Part shown: positions 1 through 8,202 of the stretch, piece after piece | How the letters are laid out: each line of letters opens with the position of its first letter | Numbering within the stretch: the first letter of the stretch is position 1 | Source of the DNA: an uncultured Roseibium sp. | GTDB taxonomy: Bacteria > Pseudomonadota > Alphaproteobacteria > Rhizobiales > Stappiaceae | Direction: 5' to 3' | Assembly (NCBI RefSeq): GCF_963669205.1 | Contig: NZ_OY769915.1 | Location: 5,616,001 to 5,680,000, forward strand | DNA: 64,000 nt | Notes under the pieces: generated by a model | What the model saw: the letters and a program-made list of their open reading frames with translations, nothing else | Told to the model about the DNA's origin: nothing | Databases searched by the model: none | Program-made: the position numbers and the translations under genes

Positions 1-200
1 TCGGAAGACCTTTGGCGATCTATCGCTTCGGCAACGGTCAGGCCGAATGCCGATGCATCGCGTCTGAAATCGGCAAGAATATCCTCAAGCGCGTCGATCG
101 CCCCTCCGAGCCGCTGTCGGTATTGCTGCGAAAATTCGGGAAACTGCGACGTTGCCGTCCCGCTCACCAGCATGACGAGTACGATCAGGGTCCTGAACAT
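1..200 (-). CDS. DUF2937 family protein, partial (3' end outside window)
   Basis: The first 66 codons are present, running off the left window edge. The protein opens with a hydrophobic signal or anchor (MFRTLIVLVMLVSGTATSQ) followed by a helical stretch containing QFPEFSQQYRQRLGGAIDAL, which I recognise as the start of DUF2937 proteins, small envelope proteins of unknown function. The ATG is preceded by a GGAG ribosome binding site. It lies 33 bases after the WD40 gene on the same strand, so it is probably the third gene of the cobW-WD40 operon. Family call by memory of the motif only. Confidence 0.75.
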   Translation of the reverse strand, partial: MFRTLIVLVMLVSGTATSQFPEFSQQYRQRLGGAIDALEDILADFRRDASAFGLTVAEAIDRQRSS

Positions 201-233
201 GAAGGGCTCCGGTCTCGGTTTGCCGGACGGCAG

Positions 234-1211
234 TCAGTCCTGCAAGCTTATGATGCCCGCGTCGCCGGCTTCGGTTCCGAAGGCCAGCCGCAGGCCGTCC
301 GCGTCCCAGTCCATCGCAGAAACAGGGCTATTTCCGGGCCGGCGCAATTGCACCTCCGCCTTGTCCTCGAACCGGCACATCGAGACGGACCCGTCCTGAT
401 ACCCGATGGCAACGACATCTTCCTTCGGATGACAGGCCACCGCTGATACCAGCAGGTCCGTCCTGGAACCGAGCTGAAGCGGTGTTTGTCCCATCGGGCC
501 GGTTTTCCCCTGAAAGGGCCACAGGATCGCGGCGTTGGCACCCGATGTGGCCAGGTATCTTCCCTTGAAGGACCAGCTGAACGACTTGACCTTGGCCGGA
601 TAGCCGGACATGCGCATGTCCTGGGCGTCCGAAAGCCGCCAGCCGTGCAGGGCATTTTCCTGCATGGCCGTGACCAGGAATTTTCCGTCGGGCGAAAAGC
701 TGATCCCCAGATGGGCGCCTTTCCAGGAAAACTCGGTCGGCTGCCCGTCGGTTCCGGCCCACCAGAGGGTTGCGCCGTCATACCGGGAGACCGCCAGCCG
801 CGTGCCTTTCGGCGCGAACGCCAGCCCGCCCACCGCGCGATCGTGCGTGAACTCCTTTTCCCGGCCATCACTGAGCTGCGCCCAGGCAATCCGCCCGCTT
901 GCAAAGGCGATTGCCCCGGATGGCCCGGTGGCGATCAGATCGATCCACTTGCGTGGGCGCTCCGCAACAAGCTCGACGGAGGCATCGGCACCGCAGCGGT
1001 AGATACAGCCATCATCCCCGGACGTGACGAGACCGGTTCCGTCCACGAGAGGTTCGGCCGCCAGCAAACCGGCCTTGTGCGGCCGTAGCTTTTTCTCGCC
1101 TTCTCCGGAAAAGGTAACGTCGCCCTCTCCGGACGCGAAGAAGGCGGACGCCTTCAGGAAACCGGCGCGGACCACGAAACCGTCCACGTCCACAGGTGCT
1201 ATTGTCGGCAC
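234..1211 (-). CDS. WD40 repeat protein
   Basis: The 325-residue protein has repeating beta-propeller blade signatures, for example LGISFSPDGKFLVTAM, VKSFSWSFKGRYLATSG and VSAMDWDADGLRLAFGT, spaced about 40-50 residues apart, consistent with a single seven-bladed WD40 propeller. There is no signal peptide, so it is probably cytoplasmic. The start is a GTG 13 bases after the cobW stop, with AAGGAAG as ribosome binding site, so the two genes are almost certainly co-transcribed. WD40 proteins next to cobW-type GTPases occur in Rhizobiales; a scaffold role in metal handling is inference. No catalytic residues are expected. Confidence 0.9.
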   Translation of the reverse strand: MPTIAPVDVDGFVVRAGFLKASAFFASGEGDVTFSGEGEKKLRPHKAGLLAAEPLVDGTGLVTSGDDGCIYRCGADASVELVAERPRKWIDLIATGPSGAIAFASGRIAWAQLSDGREKEFTHDRAVGGLAFAPKGTRLAVSRYDGATLWWAGTDGQPTEFSWKGAHLGISFSPDGKFLVTAMQENALHGWRLSDAQDMRMSGYPAKVKSFSWSFKGRYLATSGANAAILWPFQGKTGPMGQTPLQLGSRTDLLVSAVACHPKEDVVAIGYQDGSVSMCRFEDKAEVQLRRPGNSPVSAMDWDADGLRLAFGTEAGDAGIISLQD

Positions 1212-1224
1212 GCGTTCTTCCTTG

Positions 1225-2289
1225 TTATGCCGCGCAGGCTTGGAAACTCTGCTTCAGGACGTCCCAGTTGAGGTCCCGTCCAATGAAGACAAGACGGCTT
1301 TCGCGCGGTTCACCTTCTTTCCAGTCCCGCTGATGATCGCCTTCGACGATCATGTGAACGCCCTGGATGACATAGCGCTGGGGATCGTCCTTGAAGGACA
1401 GAATGCCCTTGAGACGCAGGATGTTCGGGCCCTGCACCTGCGTGACCTGGCTGATCCAGGGAAAGAACATGTCCGGATTGAGATCGCCGGCCGTGAGCGA
1501 AATGCTCTTCACGGAGTGCGGGGCGTCATCGTGATGGTGGTGGTCATGCCCGTGGCCATGGTGATGATGGTGATCATGGTCGTGGTCGTGGTCGCAGTCA
1601 GGACTGCATTCGTGGGCGGCATGGCCGTGCTCCAGGAAATGCGGATCCAGCGACAGGATCCGATCCAGATCGAAGGCCCCCCGGTCCAGCACCTTGGCAA
1701 TCTCGATTCCGCAGCGCTCGCTCCGGTGCAGAACGGCGTAGGGATTGATCGAGCGGATCCGCGCCTCCACCGTTGCCAGTTCCTCGGGCGTGACGAGGTC
1801 GGTCTTGTTGATCAGGATCACGTCAGCGAAGGCGACCTGGTCCTCGGCCTCTTCGGTATCTTCCAGGCGCTGCAGGACATGGCGCGCATCAACGACGGCG
1901 ATAACGGCATCGAGCCTGGCGGAAGCACGCACATCATCGTCCATGAAAAAGGTCTGGGCGACGGGCGCCGGGTCGGCCACGCCTGTGGTCTCAACAATGA
2001 TGGCGTCGAAAGCGCCCTTCCGTTTCATCAGGTTCTGGACGGTCCGGATCAGGTCACCGCGGACGGTGCAGCAGATGCATCCATTGTTCATCTCGAAGAT
2101 TTCTTCGTCGGATTCAACCAGCAGGTCATTGTCGATCCCGACCTCGCCGAATTCGTTGACGATCACGGCGTACCGCTGTCCATGGTTTTCGGTAAGGATG
2201 CGGTTGAGGAGCGTGGTCTTTCCGGCACCGAGATATCCGGTCAGAACCGTGACCGGAATCTGTGCCTGGGCGTCCTGGGTCGCGGTCAT
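1225..2289 (-). CDS. CobW/COG0523-family GTP-binding metallochaperone
   Basis: 354 residues. A P-loop GYLGAGKT sits at residues 18-25 and the family's CxCC metal-binding motif (GCICC) at about 70-74. A histidine-rich stretch (alternating HD and HHHH runs) follows in the linker at about 225-260, before the C-terminal CobW domain. These are the hallmarks of COG0523 G3E GTPases that deliver zinc or cobalt under metal limitation; the histidine loop points to zinc or nickel storage or transfer (inference). The ATG at 2289 was chosen because conserved sequence begins directly after it; the longer open frame upstream runs into the MITE-like element. First gene of a cobW-WD40-DUF2937 operon. Confidence 0.92.
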   Translation of the reverse strand: MTATQDAQAQIPVTVLTGYLGAGKTTLLNRILTENHGQRYAVIVNEFGEVGIDNDLLVESDEEIFEMNNGCICCTVRGDLIRTVQNLMKRKGAFDAIIVETTGVADPAPVAQTFFMDDDVRASARLDAVIAVVDARHVLQRLEDTEEAEDQVAFADVILINKTDLVTPEELATVEARIRSINPYAVLHRSERCGIEIAKVLDRGAFDLDRILSLDPHFLEHGHAAHECSPDCDHDHDHDHHHHHGHGHDHHHHDDAPHSVKSISLTAGDLNPDMFFPWISQVTQVQGPNILRLKGILSFKDDPQRYVIQGVHMIVEGDHQRDWKEGEPRESRLVFIGRDLNWDVLKQSFQACAA

Positions 2290-2480
2290 TGCGAGGGTTC
2301 CTGGCCTTGTTGGATTTGCTCTGCCTGTCGGGAAACAGGTGCGTTGGCCGCGAATATAAGCACATCGCGCGGCAATTTGGAGGGAGCGCACAAAAATTCC
2401 TGTGATGGCCGCCGGCAGGCCGGGCATGAGCGAACGCCTCTGCCGCCTTCCGGTCTTTTCACGGACAGGGTCGGGCGTTA

Positions 2481-2511
2481 GGTTACGGACCCATAAATGA
2501 AGCCGATTTGG
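2481..2511 (+). repeat. Left terminal inverted repeat of the MITE-like element
   Basis: Matches the reverse complement of 2713-2743 at 29 of 31 positions; the mismatches are at repeat positions 15 and 25. Confidence 0.85.
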
Positions 2512-2712
2512 CGGCTGAAATGGCAAAATCTCGCGAGGAAGCGTGCGCAGAGCGGGCTCTTGCCCGGTCAAGCGCGGTGACGCTGCGAGGTAACGCCATT
2601 TTGCCGTCCTTCGGATTTGGCCGTTTTGGCCATCTGCATCGTCGCGAAAGGCTTGAAAATGAACCACATTTCCTGCGCTTTCACTCCTCGCAGTCGGTCA
2701 AAACGATCCAAA

Positions 2713-2743
2713 CCAAATTGGCTTCATTCATGGGTCCGTAACC
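2713..2743 (-). repeat. Right terminal inverted repeat of the MITE-like element
   Basis: Partner of 2481-2511. The bases just outside it continue as TAGGTTACGG, creating an 18-bp perfect palindrome (CCGTAACCTAGGTTACGG) at 2736-2753. Confidence 0.85.
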
Positions 2744-2796
2744 TAGGTTACGGCCCAAAATCAACGGCCAGGACGACGAAAGAAAGCGAGCAGCGG

Positions 2797-3966
2797 ATGT
2801 TGAAAACAATCAGCGGATTTGACCGCATTGGCGAGGAAAATGCGTTCGCCGTTCTCGCGCGCGCAACCGAACTTGCCGGCCAGGGCCGGGACATCATCAA
2901 TCTCGGCATCGGCCAGCCCGATTTCCGAACGCCGGACCACATTGTCGAAGCGGCGATCAAGGCGCTGAGGGACGGACAGCACGGCTATACCCCGGCGACC
3001 GGAATAGCTCCCTTGAGGGAGGCCGTGTCGGCAGATCTGCTCAAGCGTCACGGTGTTGAAACCGACCCCGGCAATGTGCTCATCGTGCCGGGCGGCAAGG
3101 TCACCATGTTCATGGCGATCCTGATGTTCGGTGAGCCGGGAACCGAAATTCTCTATCCGGACCCTGGCTTTCCGATCTACCGGTCGATGATCGAGTTTAC
3201 CGGCGCACGGCCTGTCCCCGTTCCGATACGCGAGCAAAACGACTTTGCGTTTTCCGCCGAGGAGACACTGTCGCTGATCACGGACAGGACGCGCCTGCTC
3301 ATTCTCAATTCCCCCGCGAACCCGACCGGCGGCGTGACGCCGAGGTCGGAGATCGAAGCCCTGGTCAAGGGGCTGGAGAACCATCCTGATGTCGCGGTGA
3401 TGTCGGACGAGATCTACTCGCAGATGACCTATGACGGCATGGAGCATGTCTCGCTGCTCGGCTTCGAGTCGATCCGGGACCGTCTGATCCTTCTCGACGG
3501 CTGGTCCAAGACCTACGCCATGACGGGCTGGCGCATGGGTTTTTCCGTGTGGCCGGACAGCCTTGCGGACAAGGCGCGCAAACTCGCCGTGAACGCCTGG
3601 TCCTGCGTCAACGCGCCGGCCCAGTTCGCCGGCCTCGCCGCACTGACCGGGCCCCAGACGGCTGTCGAGGCGATGGTGTCGGAATTCGACGCACGCAGGC
3701 GTGTGATTGTCGATGGCCTCAACGCGCTCTCCGGTGTGTCCTGCCGCACGCCGCTTGGCGCCTTCTACGCATTTCCGAACATCAAGGACACCGGCTGGAA
3801 GGCCAAGGATCTTGCATCGGCCCTGCTGGAAGAAACCGGCGTTGCAACGATCGGGGGACCTGACTTCGGAATTCTCGGAGAGGGATACATCCGCCTTTCT
3901 TACGCGAACTCCACAGAAAACATCCTCGCCGCCCTTGAACGCATCGGTGCATTTCTGGATCAATAG
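2797..3966 (+). CDS. PLP-dependent class I/II aminotransferase
   Basis: 389 residues, fold type I. The N-terminal part has NLGIGQPDFRTP and the HGYTP motif, followed by NSPANPTGG (cofactor-pocket Asn), the DEIY aspartate that contacts the pyridine nitrogen, SKTYAMTGWRMGF with the Schiff-base lysine, and a C-terminal RLSYANS arginine for substrate carboxylate. These place it with aspartate/N-succinyldiaminopimelate-type aminotransferases; the donor and acceptor cannot be told from sequence. The ATG at 2797 was chosen over an earlier start at 2617 because the upstream residues are encoded by the MITE-like element. It stands alone, divergent from cobW. Confidence 0.9.
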   Translation: MLKTISGFDRIGEENAFAVLARATELAGQGRDIINLGIGQPDFRTPDHIVEAAIKALRDGQHGYTPATGIAPLREAVSADLLKRHGVETDPGNVLIVPGGKVTMFMAILMFGEPGTEILYPDPGFPIYRSMIEFTGARPVPVPIREQNDFAFSAEETLSLITDRTRLLILNSPANPTGGVTPRSEIEALVKGLENHPDVAVMSDEIYSQMTYDGMEHVSLLGFESIRDRLILLDGWSKTYAMTGWRMGFSVWPDSLADKARKLAVNAWSCVNAPAQFAGLAALTGPQTAVEAMVSEFDARRRVIVDGLNALSGVSCRTPLGAFYAFPNIKDTGWKAKDLASALLEETGVATIGGPDFGILGEGYIRLSYANSTENILAALERIGAFLDQ

Positions 3967-4134
3967 CAAAAATACCTGCGATTACTGCCAAAAAGGAAAA
4001 AATCGCAGTATTTTACTATTAAAAACACCCCTTGTTGAGTTGAAACATAGGTATCTATATCGATTTTTTAATCCATTCCTTGTCAAAATTTACGTAGAGG
4101 CACCAAGCGGTGCCGGGATGACGGGAGGAAGTCG

Positions 4135-6297
4135 GTGGAGTCTGTCACACTCGATCTGCAGCAGTCTTTCGGCGGATTGAACGAGGCTGTTCTGGTCACG
4201 AATCCGGACAGGATCATCGTGTTCGCAAACAGCGCCATGGAAAAGCTCCTGCGCGTCAGTCAGCACGATCTGATCGGCAACACGACGAAGCCCTTTTTCG
4301 CCGACCCGGTGCAGTTCGACCGGATGGCGGAGCTTTACCAAAGACCGGCAGACCAGAAAAACCGCAGGATGTATGCCATCGAGGCTGTGCTGGGCGACGG
4401 AACCCGCAAACAGCTCGAAGTGGTAAGTGCGCCGCTGTTCGACACCTCCCAGACACTCGCAGGTCTCCTGTTCATCTCGCGCGATGTCAGCGATCGCAAG
4501 CAGCTCGAATCCCAGCTGAGCGATCTTGCACTCACGCTGGAGGATGCCCTTGACGCAATTCTCGAAGGCTTCGCGATCTATGATGCCGATGACAGGCTGA
4601 TCATCTGCAACGACATGTACCGCGAAATATACGCCGAATCGGCTCCGGCGATGTTCCCCGGAAACCGCTTCGAGGACATCCTTCGTTTCGGACTGCGAAA
4701 GGCTCAGTACAACACCGGCGGTCTGGACGATGAAGCCTGGCTTGAAACCAGACTGAAGCAGCATCAGGCGGCCGATGGAGCCGTGATCGAGCAGCAGCTG
4801 GAAACCGGCCGCTGGCTCCGAATTTCCGAGACCCGGACGAGCACCGGCGGCATTGTCGGCATCCGGGCGGACATTACGGAACTGAAAGACGCGAAAGCGC
4901 TGGCGGAGAAAGCCTATCGCAACCTTCATCTCATGGCGGACAGCATGTCCGCCTGCGTCGGCGAAGTTGATCTTGAAGGCAAGTGCCTGTTCCTGAACAA
5001 GACCGGCTGCGCCTGGTTCAACGGAACGCCCGAGGAGCTTTTGGGAACCCGCCTCAGGGAAAAGCTGCCCTCGAAGGAACGCGACAACGTCCGGTCTCTG
5101 TTCATGGAAGCAATAGGTGGTAAGAAAGCCTCCGCCGAAATCGGAATGCACTTTCCCGACGGCGTCACCCGCGAATGCCTGATGGACTGCAATCCGCGTT
5201 TCAACGAAGGCGGTCAGGTGGACGGTCTCGTGGTGGTGATTTCGGATATCACCGACCGCAAGAAGACGGAACGGACGCTCGCGGAACTCTACGCCATCAC
5301 GTCGACGAGGGAACTCGGCCACGAGGACAAGATCGCAGAAATCCTGCGGCTCGGCTGCGACCATTTCGATCTGCCGGTCGGCATCATCAGTCACGTGATC
5401 GGCGAGAACTACACCATCACTCACGCCCAGAGCCCGGGCGACACGGTCCAGCCCGGCCAGTCGTTCGAATTGAAGGACACCTACTGCACCCTGACGCTGC
5501 AGGCGGACGAACCCGTCGCGACGGGCCACGCGGGCCAATCGGAATTCGCCGCTCACCCCTGTTACAGGCTGTTCGATATCGAAGCCTATATCGGCGCACC
5601 CCTGCTCGTGGACGGGATCGTGCATGGCACGATCAACTTCACCGGCCGGGATATCCGCAAGCGGCCCTTCACCTCCGCGGATGTCCAGATCATCCGTCAG
5701 TTTGCCGACTGGATCGGCCACGAAATCGCGCGCCAGCGCGACCACCAGGCGCTGATGGATGCAAAGATCCGCATGGAACGTATTGCGAGCATCGATGATC
5801 TGACGCAGATCCTCAACCGGCGCGCCTTTCTCGAAAAGGCAAACACCGAGATTCAGCGGTTTCGCCGGACCAATCAGGTGTTCACGGCGGTCATGATGGA
5901 TATCGACCACTTCAAGAGCATCAACGATCAGCATGGTCATGCAGCCGGGGACGATATCCTGAAGCTGTTTACACACACGATCAGCAGGGAACTGCGATCC
6001 GTCGACATTTTCGGACGGGTCGGCGGTGAGGAATTCTGCCTGATACTGAGTGGCACGGGCCTGGAAGACGCGTTCACGGTCTGCGAACGATTGCGCAAGA
6101 AGATCGTCCGGTCCTGTCAGGATCCAAGACTGTCCCAGGTGGTGACCTGCAGCATGGGACTGGCGGTCTCCAGCCGCGAGGATGTCGAGTTTTCGACACT
6201 GATGCAGAAGGCCGATACGGCGCTCTATCAGGCAAAATCGACCGGACGAAACAAGTGCGTCATGCACGACGCCTCACCCGATTCGATCGCCGTCTAG
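4135..6297 (+). CDS. Diguanylate cyclase with PAS, GAF and GGDEF domains
   Basis: 720 residues, no membrane segments. Three PAS-like domains (about 10-125, 140-245 and 265-375; two end in the typical DxxDRK/xxxE linker), a GAF domain (about 385-545) and a C-terminal GGDEF domain (about 555-715). The catalytic motif is GGEEF at 630-634, so cyclase activity making cyclic di-GMP is expected. An inhibitory I-site RSVD (RxxD, 621-624) sits five residues upstream, indicating product feedback. There is no EAL domain. The start is a GTG with GGGAGGAAG in front. The AT-rich 168-base leader (3967-4134) should hold its promoter. Input signal unknown. Confidence 0.92.
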   Translation: MESVTLDLQQSFGGLNEAVLVTNPDRIIVFANSAMEKLLRVSQHDLIGNTTKPFFADPVQFDRMAELYQRPADQKNRRMYAIEAVLGDGTRKQLEVVSAPLFDTSQTLAGLLFISRDVSDRKQLESQLSDLALTLEDALDAILEGFAIYDADDRLIICNDMYREIYAESAPAMFPGNRFEDILRFGLRKAQYNTGGLDDEAWLETRLKQHQAADGAVIEQQLETGRWLRISETRTSTGGIVGIRADITELKDAKALAEKAYRNLHLMADSMSACVGEVDLEGKCLFLNKTGCAWFNGTPEELLGTRLREKLPSKERDNVRSLFMEAIGGKKASAEIGMHFPDGVTRECLMDCNPRFNEGGQVDGLVVVISDITDRKKTERTLAELYAITSTRELGHEDKIAEILRLGCDHFDLPVGIISHVIGENYTITHAQSPGDTVQPGQSFELKDTYCTLTLQADEPVATGHAGQSEFAAHPCYRLFDIEAYIGAPLLVDGIVHGTINFTGRDIRKRPFTSADVQIIRQFADWIGHEIARQRDHQALMDAKIRMERIASIDDLTQILNRRAFLEKANTEIQRFRRTNQVFTAVMMDIDHFKSINDQHGHAAGDDILKLFTHTISRELRSVDIFGRVGGEEFCLILSGTGLEDAFTVCERLRKKIVRSCQDPRLSQVVTCSMGLAVSSREDVEFSTLMQKADTALYQAKSTGRNKCVMHDASPDSIAV

Positions 6298-6316
6298 GAC
6301 TCTCCGAAGCGTTGAG

Positions 6317-7408
6317 CTAGTCCGCGAGCCGCTGCGCCAGGCGCACCCCGGGCGGTGGCGAACTCTCGCGAATGCGGAGCTCCGGCTCTATCACGATCGG
6401 CTTGTTGGGAACCCGGTCGCCAGCGATCTGGCGCAAGAGGGTCAGCGCGGCGAGGCGGCCGATCTTCTCCGGCTGGTTTGCAACGGTCGTGAGCGCCGGC
6501 GTTCGCGCGTCGGCACCGTCGATATCGTCATATCCGGTAATGGCCATGTCGGGTCCCGGTTCGATGCCGGCGCGCCGGAGCGTCGTCATCATGCCGAAGG
6601 CAACAAGGTCATTGAAGCCGACAATGGCCGAAGGCCTTTCCTCCGCTTCCAGAATGTCCGGCACGGCGGCCCGTCCGTCCGCCTGCGTCATCAGCTCCGG
6701 CAGGTCGACCTGGACGGCCGGGTCGATCCCTGCCTCCTCCAGGGCTTTTTTCCAACCCTCGTGACGGAGCTTGCCGGTGGAGCTGTCCCTGCGTCCGCCG
6801 ACCATGCCTATCCTGCTGTGTCCCTGCGCCAGCAGATGCTTTGTGATCTGGTAGGTACCGGCAACATCGTCGCCGCGCACGCATGGTGCCCACACGCCGG
6901 GGACTTCGCGCGCAACCAGCGTGACCGGAATTCCCTGATCGACGAGCCGGTTGATTTCTTCCGCCGTCGTCCCGACCGAGGGACACAGGATCAGGCCGTC
7001 CGCCCGGTGCTGCAGCAGCGTATTGACGAAACCGCGCTGGCGCTTCACGACATCGCGGTGATTGCAGATGAAGATCATCTGCCCCTGCTCTTCGAGCACA
7101 TCCTCAAGAGCGGAGAAAACCTCAGCAAAGTAAGGGTTCAGGATGTCATGAACCGCAACGCCGACGATCTGGCTGCGCGAGGTGCGCAGCGACGCCGCGG
7201 ACCGGTTGTAGATGTAACCGATCTCTTCCGCGGTCTGCTTGACCTTCTCGCGGGTTTCCTCGGCCACGAGTGGACTGTCCCGCAGGGCGAGTGACACCGT
7301 CGCGGTCGAAATGCCGAGCTGATCGGCGATATGACCGAGTGTGAGTCGCTTGCCTGGTTTGGGCGGTAAATCCCCGGAAGAGGGCGTGGAGTCTTTGTCT
7401 TCGGACAT
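6317..7408 (-). CDS. LacI-family transcriptional regulator
   Basis: 363 residues. The N-terminal helix-turn-helix (about 21-70) reads TLGHIADQLGISTATVSLAL and ends in the hinge-helix region GYIYNRSAASLR. A periplasmic-binding-protein-like sensor domain (about 75-345) follows, with typical DGLILCPS, GRRDSSTG and GYDDIDGAD motifs. It binds DNA as a dimer and probably senses a sugar or purine-like ligand. It is not beside an obvious target operon, so its regulon is unknown. It resembles the second LacI of the 36-54 kb cluster in its SLxL...SPLV...YNRSAA features. Convergent with the diguanylate cyclase (19-base gap). Confidence 0.92.
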   Translation of the reverse strand: MSEDKDSTPSSGDLPPKPGKRLTLGHIADQLGISTATVSLALRDSPLVAEETREKVKQTAEEIGYIYNRSAASLRTSRSQIVGVAVHDILNPYFAEVFSALEDVLEEQGQMIFICNHRDVVKRQRGFVNTLLQHRADGLILCPSVGTTAEEINRLVDQGIPVTLVAREVPGVWAPCVRGDDVAGTYQITKHLLAQGHSRIGMVGGRRDSSTGKLRHEGWKKALEEAGIDPAVQVDLPELMTQADGRAAVPDILEAEERPSAIVGFNDLVAFGMMTTLRRAGIEPGPDMAITGYDDIDGADARTPALTTVANQPEKIGRLAALTLLRQIAGDRVPNKPIVIEPELRIRESSPPPGVRLAQRLAD

Positions 7409-7504
7409 TCAGTGGTCTCTATTCCCGCAGCGGCGGCTTTATCGAGCGATAATGCTCCCGGCCGCTGCGGTAAACAGAAAAATGATGGCGACGAGTGATC
7501 GGAC

Positions 7505-7549
7505 GCTGAAGTTCGTCCCGACTTCGGCAGACTTGGAACGGACTTCAGC
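7505..7549. repeat. Palindromic intergenic repeat, copy 1
   Basis: Arms GCTGAAGTTCGT (7505-7516) and ACGGACTTCAGC (7538-7549) pair with one mismatch. It shares the core AAGTTCG ~23 bases CGRACTT with three other copies in this window. Confidence 0.6.
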
Positions 7550-7567
7550 ACCATCGTGCCAGTCGCC

Positions 7568-7621
7568 TGAATCTGAAGTTCGACAGATTTTGCAGCGGGC
7601 TTCGAACGAACTTCAGATTCA
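7568..7621. repeat. Palindromic intergenic repeat, copy 2
   Basis: Perfect 15-bp arms TGAATCTGAAGTTCG (7568-7582) and CGAACTTCAGATTCA (7607-7621) around a 24-base loop containing TTTGCAGC and ending TTCGAA. Nearly the same arms and loop recur at 26308-26360. It lies just after the stop of the lipoprotein gene, so it could also act as its terminator. Confidence 0.75.
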
Positions 7622-7626
7622 CCTCA

Positions 7627-8160
7627 CTAGCGCGCCTGCGGCGCGGATTCGTCGTACTCTTCCCTGAGATTGACGACAACGCGCCTGTTTTGGGACTGAC
7701 ACTCGATCGAAGAGCAATCCGTCACCGGGCGCTCGACGCCATAGCCCTTGGACCACACGCGTTTCGGGCTTACGCCGAGGCTGACCAATTCCGCCATGAC
7801 GGCATCGGCTCGCTGGGCGGAAAGAGTTTTCTGGGCCGCCTCGCTGCCTGGATCATCAGCGTGCCCCTGCACCTTGACGAGCCACTTCCTGTTCTGCTTC
7901 AGCCAGTCGGCCTGGTTCTTGATGGTCATCTTGGCTTCTTCGGTGACGACCGCTGAGCCCCGGTCGAAATACACCCGGCGACCGACATTGATGATGAATT
8001 CCTCTTCGGAACCGTTCGAGATCTGGCCGAACCCGGCAGCCGGCGCATTGGTGACATTCGGCGACGAAATTCCTCCTGCGGAATTACAGGCGGCAAGCCC
8101 TGCTCCGCAGAAGGCGATGATCATGAAATTCCGGCCCAAATGGCCAATCCGATTAAACAA
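7627..8160 (-). CDS. OmpA/Pal-family peptidoglycan-associated lipoprotein
   Basis: 177 residues. A lipoprotein signal peptide ends in the lipobox LAAC (Cys about 25). After a short linker comes an OmpA-like domain (about 60-170) with VYFDRGSAVVTEEA, VQGHADDPGSEAAQ, LSAQRADAV and the C-terminal SQNRRVVV, the elements that hold diaminopimelate of peptidoglycan. It should be outer-membrane anchored facing the periplasm. The family resembles Pal, but no tol genes are adjacent, so it may be a second Pal-like protein. The start is a TTG preceded by a G-rich site; an ATG 12 codons downstream would leave too short a signal peptide. Confidence 0.88.
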   Translation of the reverse strand: MFNRIGHLGRNFMIIAFCGAGLAACNSAGGISSPNVTNAPAAGFGQISNGSEEEFIINVGRRVYFDRGSAVVTEEAKMTIKNQADWLKQNRKWLVKVQGHADDPGSEAAQKTLSAQRADAVMAELVSLGVSPKRVWSKGYGVERPVTDCSSIECQSQNRRVVVNLREEYDESAPQAR

Positions 8161-8202
8161 GAACGCCCCCCAAGACTAAGCTATTCCCCAAGCGTGCCGG
8201 CC

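Larger units (their letters stand above)
2481..2743. mobile_element. MITE-like element, 263 bp, 31-bp terminal inverted repeats
   Basis: The ends at 2481-2511 and 2713-2743 are inverted repeats matching at 29 of 31 positions; both start GGTTACGGACCCAT read inwards. The element is flanked by TA on both sides (2479-2480 and 2744-2745), as expected for a TA target duplication of the IS630/Tc1-mariner type. The interior has no transposase frame. It carries a small internal hairpin, with GGCAAAAT at 2522-2529 facing ATTTTGCC at 2598-2605. I infer a non-autonomous element mobilised by a transposase elsewhere. Confidence 0.8.
2290..2796. other. 507-base gap between divergent cobW and aminotransferase genes
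   Basis: No convincing gene lies here; the short open frames overlap the mobile element and have no family features. Positions 2290-2480 should hold the cobW promoter, but I could not pick a clear -35/-10 pair or a Zur box. Positions 2481-2743 are the MITE-like element. The last 50 bases are the aminotransferase leader, with a weak purine-rich ribosome binding site before the ATG at 2797. Confidence 0.7.

Noticed and set aside
1540..1620. Simple-sequence tract of GTGATG-like triplets
   Set aside because: This is the coding sequence of the His/Asp-rich linker of the cobW GTPase, not a satellite or CRISPR.
1024..2481. Long open frame on the plus strand opposite the WD40 and cobW genes
   Set aside because: It mirrors the real minus-strand genes; its valine-rich run is the complement of the histidine-rich codons of cobW.
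2508..2741. Short open frame inside the MITE-like element
   Set aside because: Composition is unlike a protein, there is no transposase motif, and it spans the terminal repeats.
4090..6267. 725-codon open frame opposite the diguanylate cyclase
   Set aside because: High-GC antisense artefact; no domain is seen, while the plus strand has PAS, GAF and GGDEF motifs.
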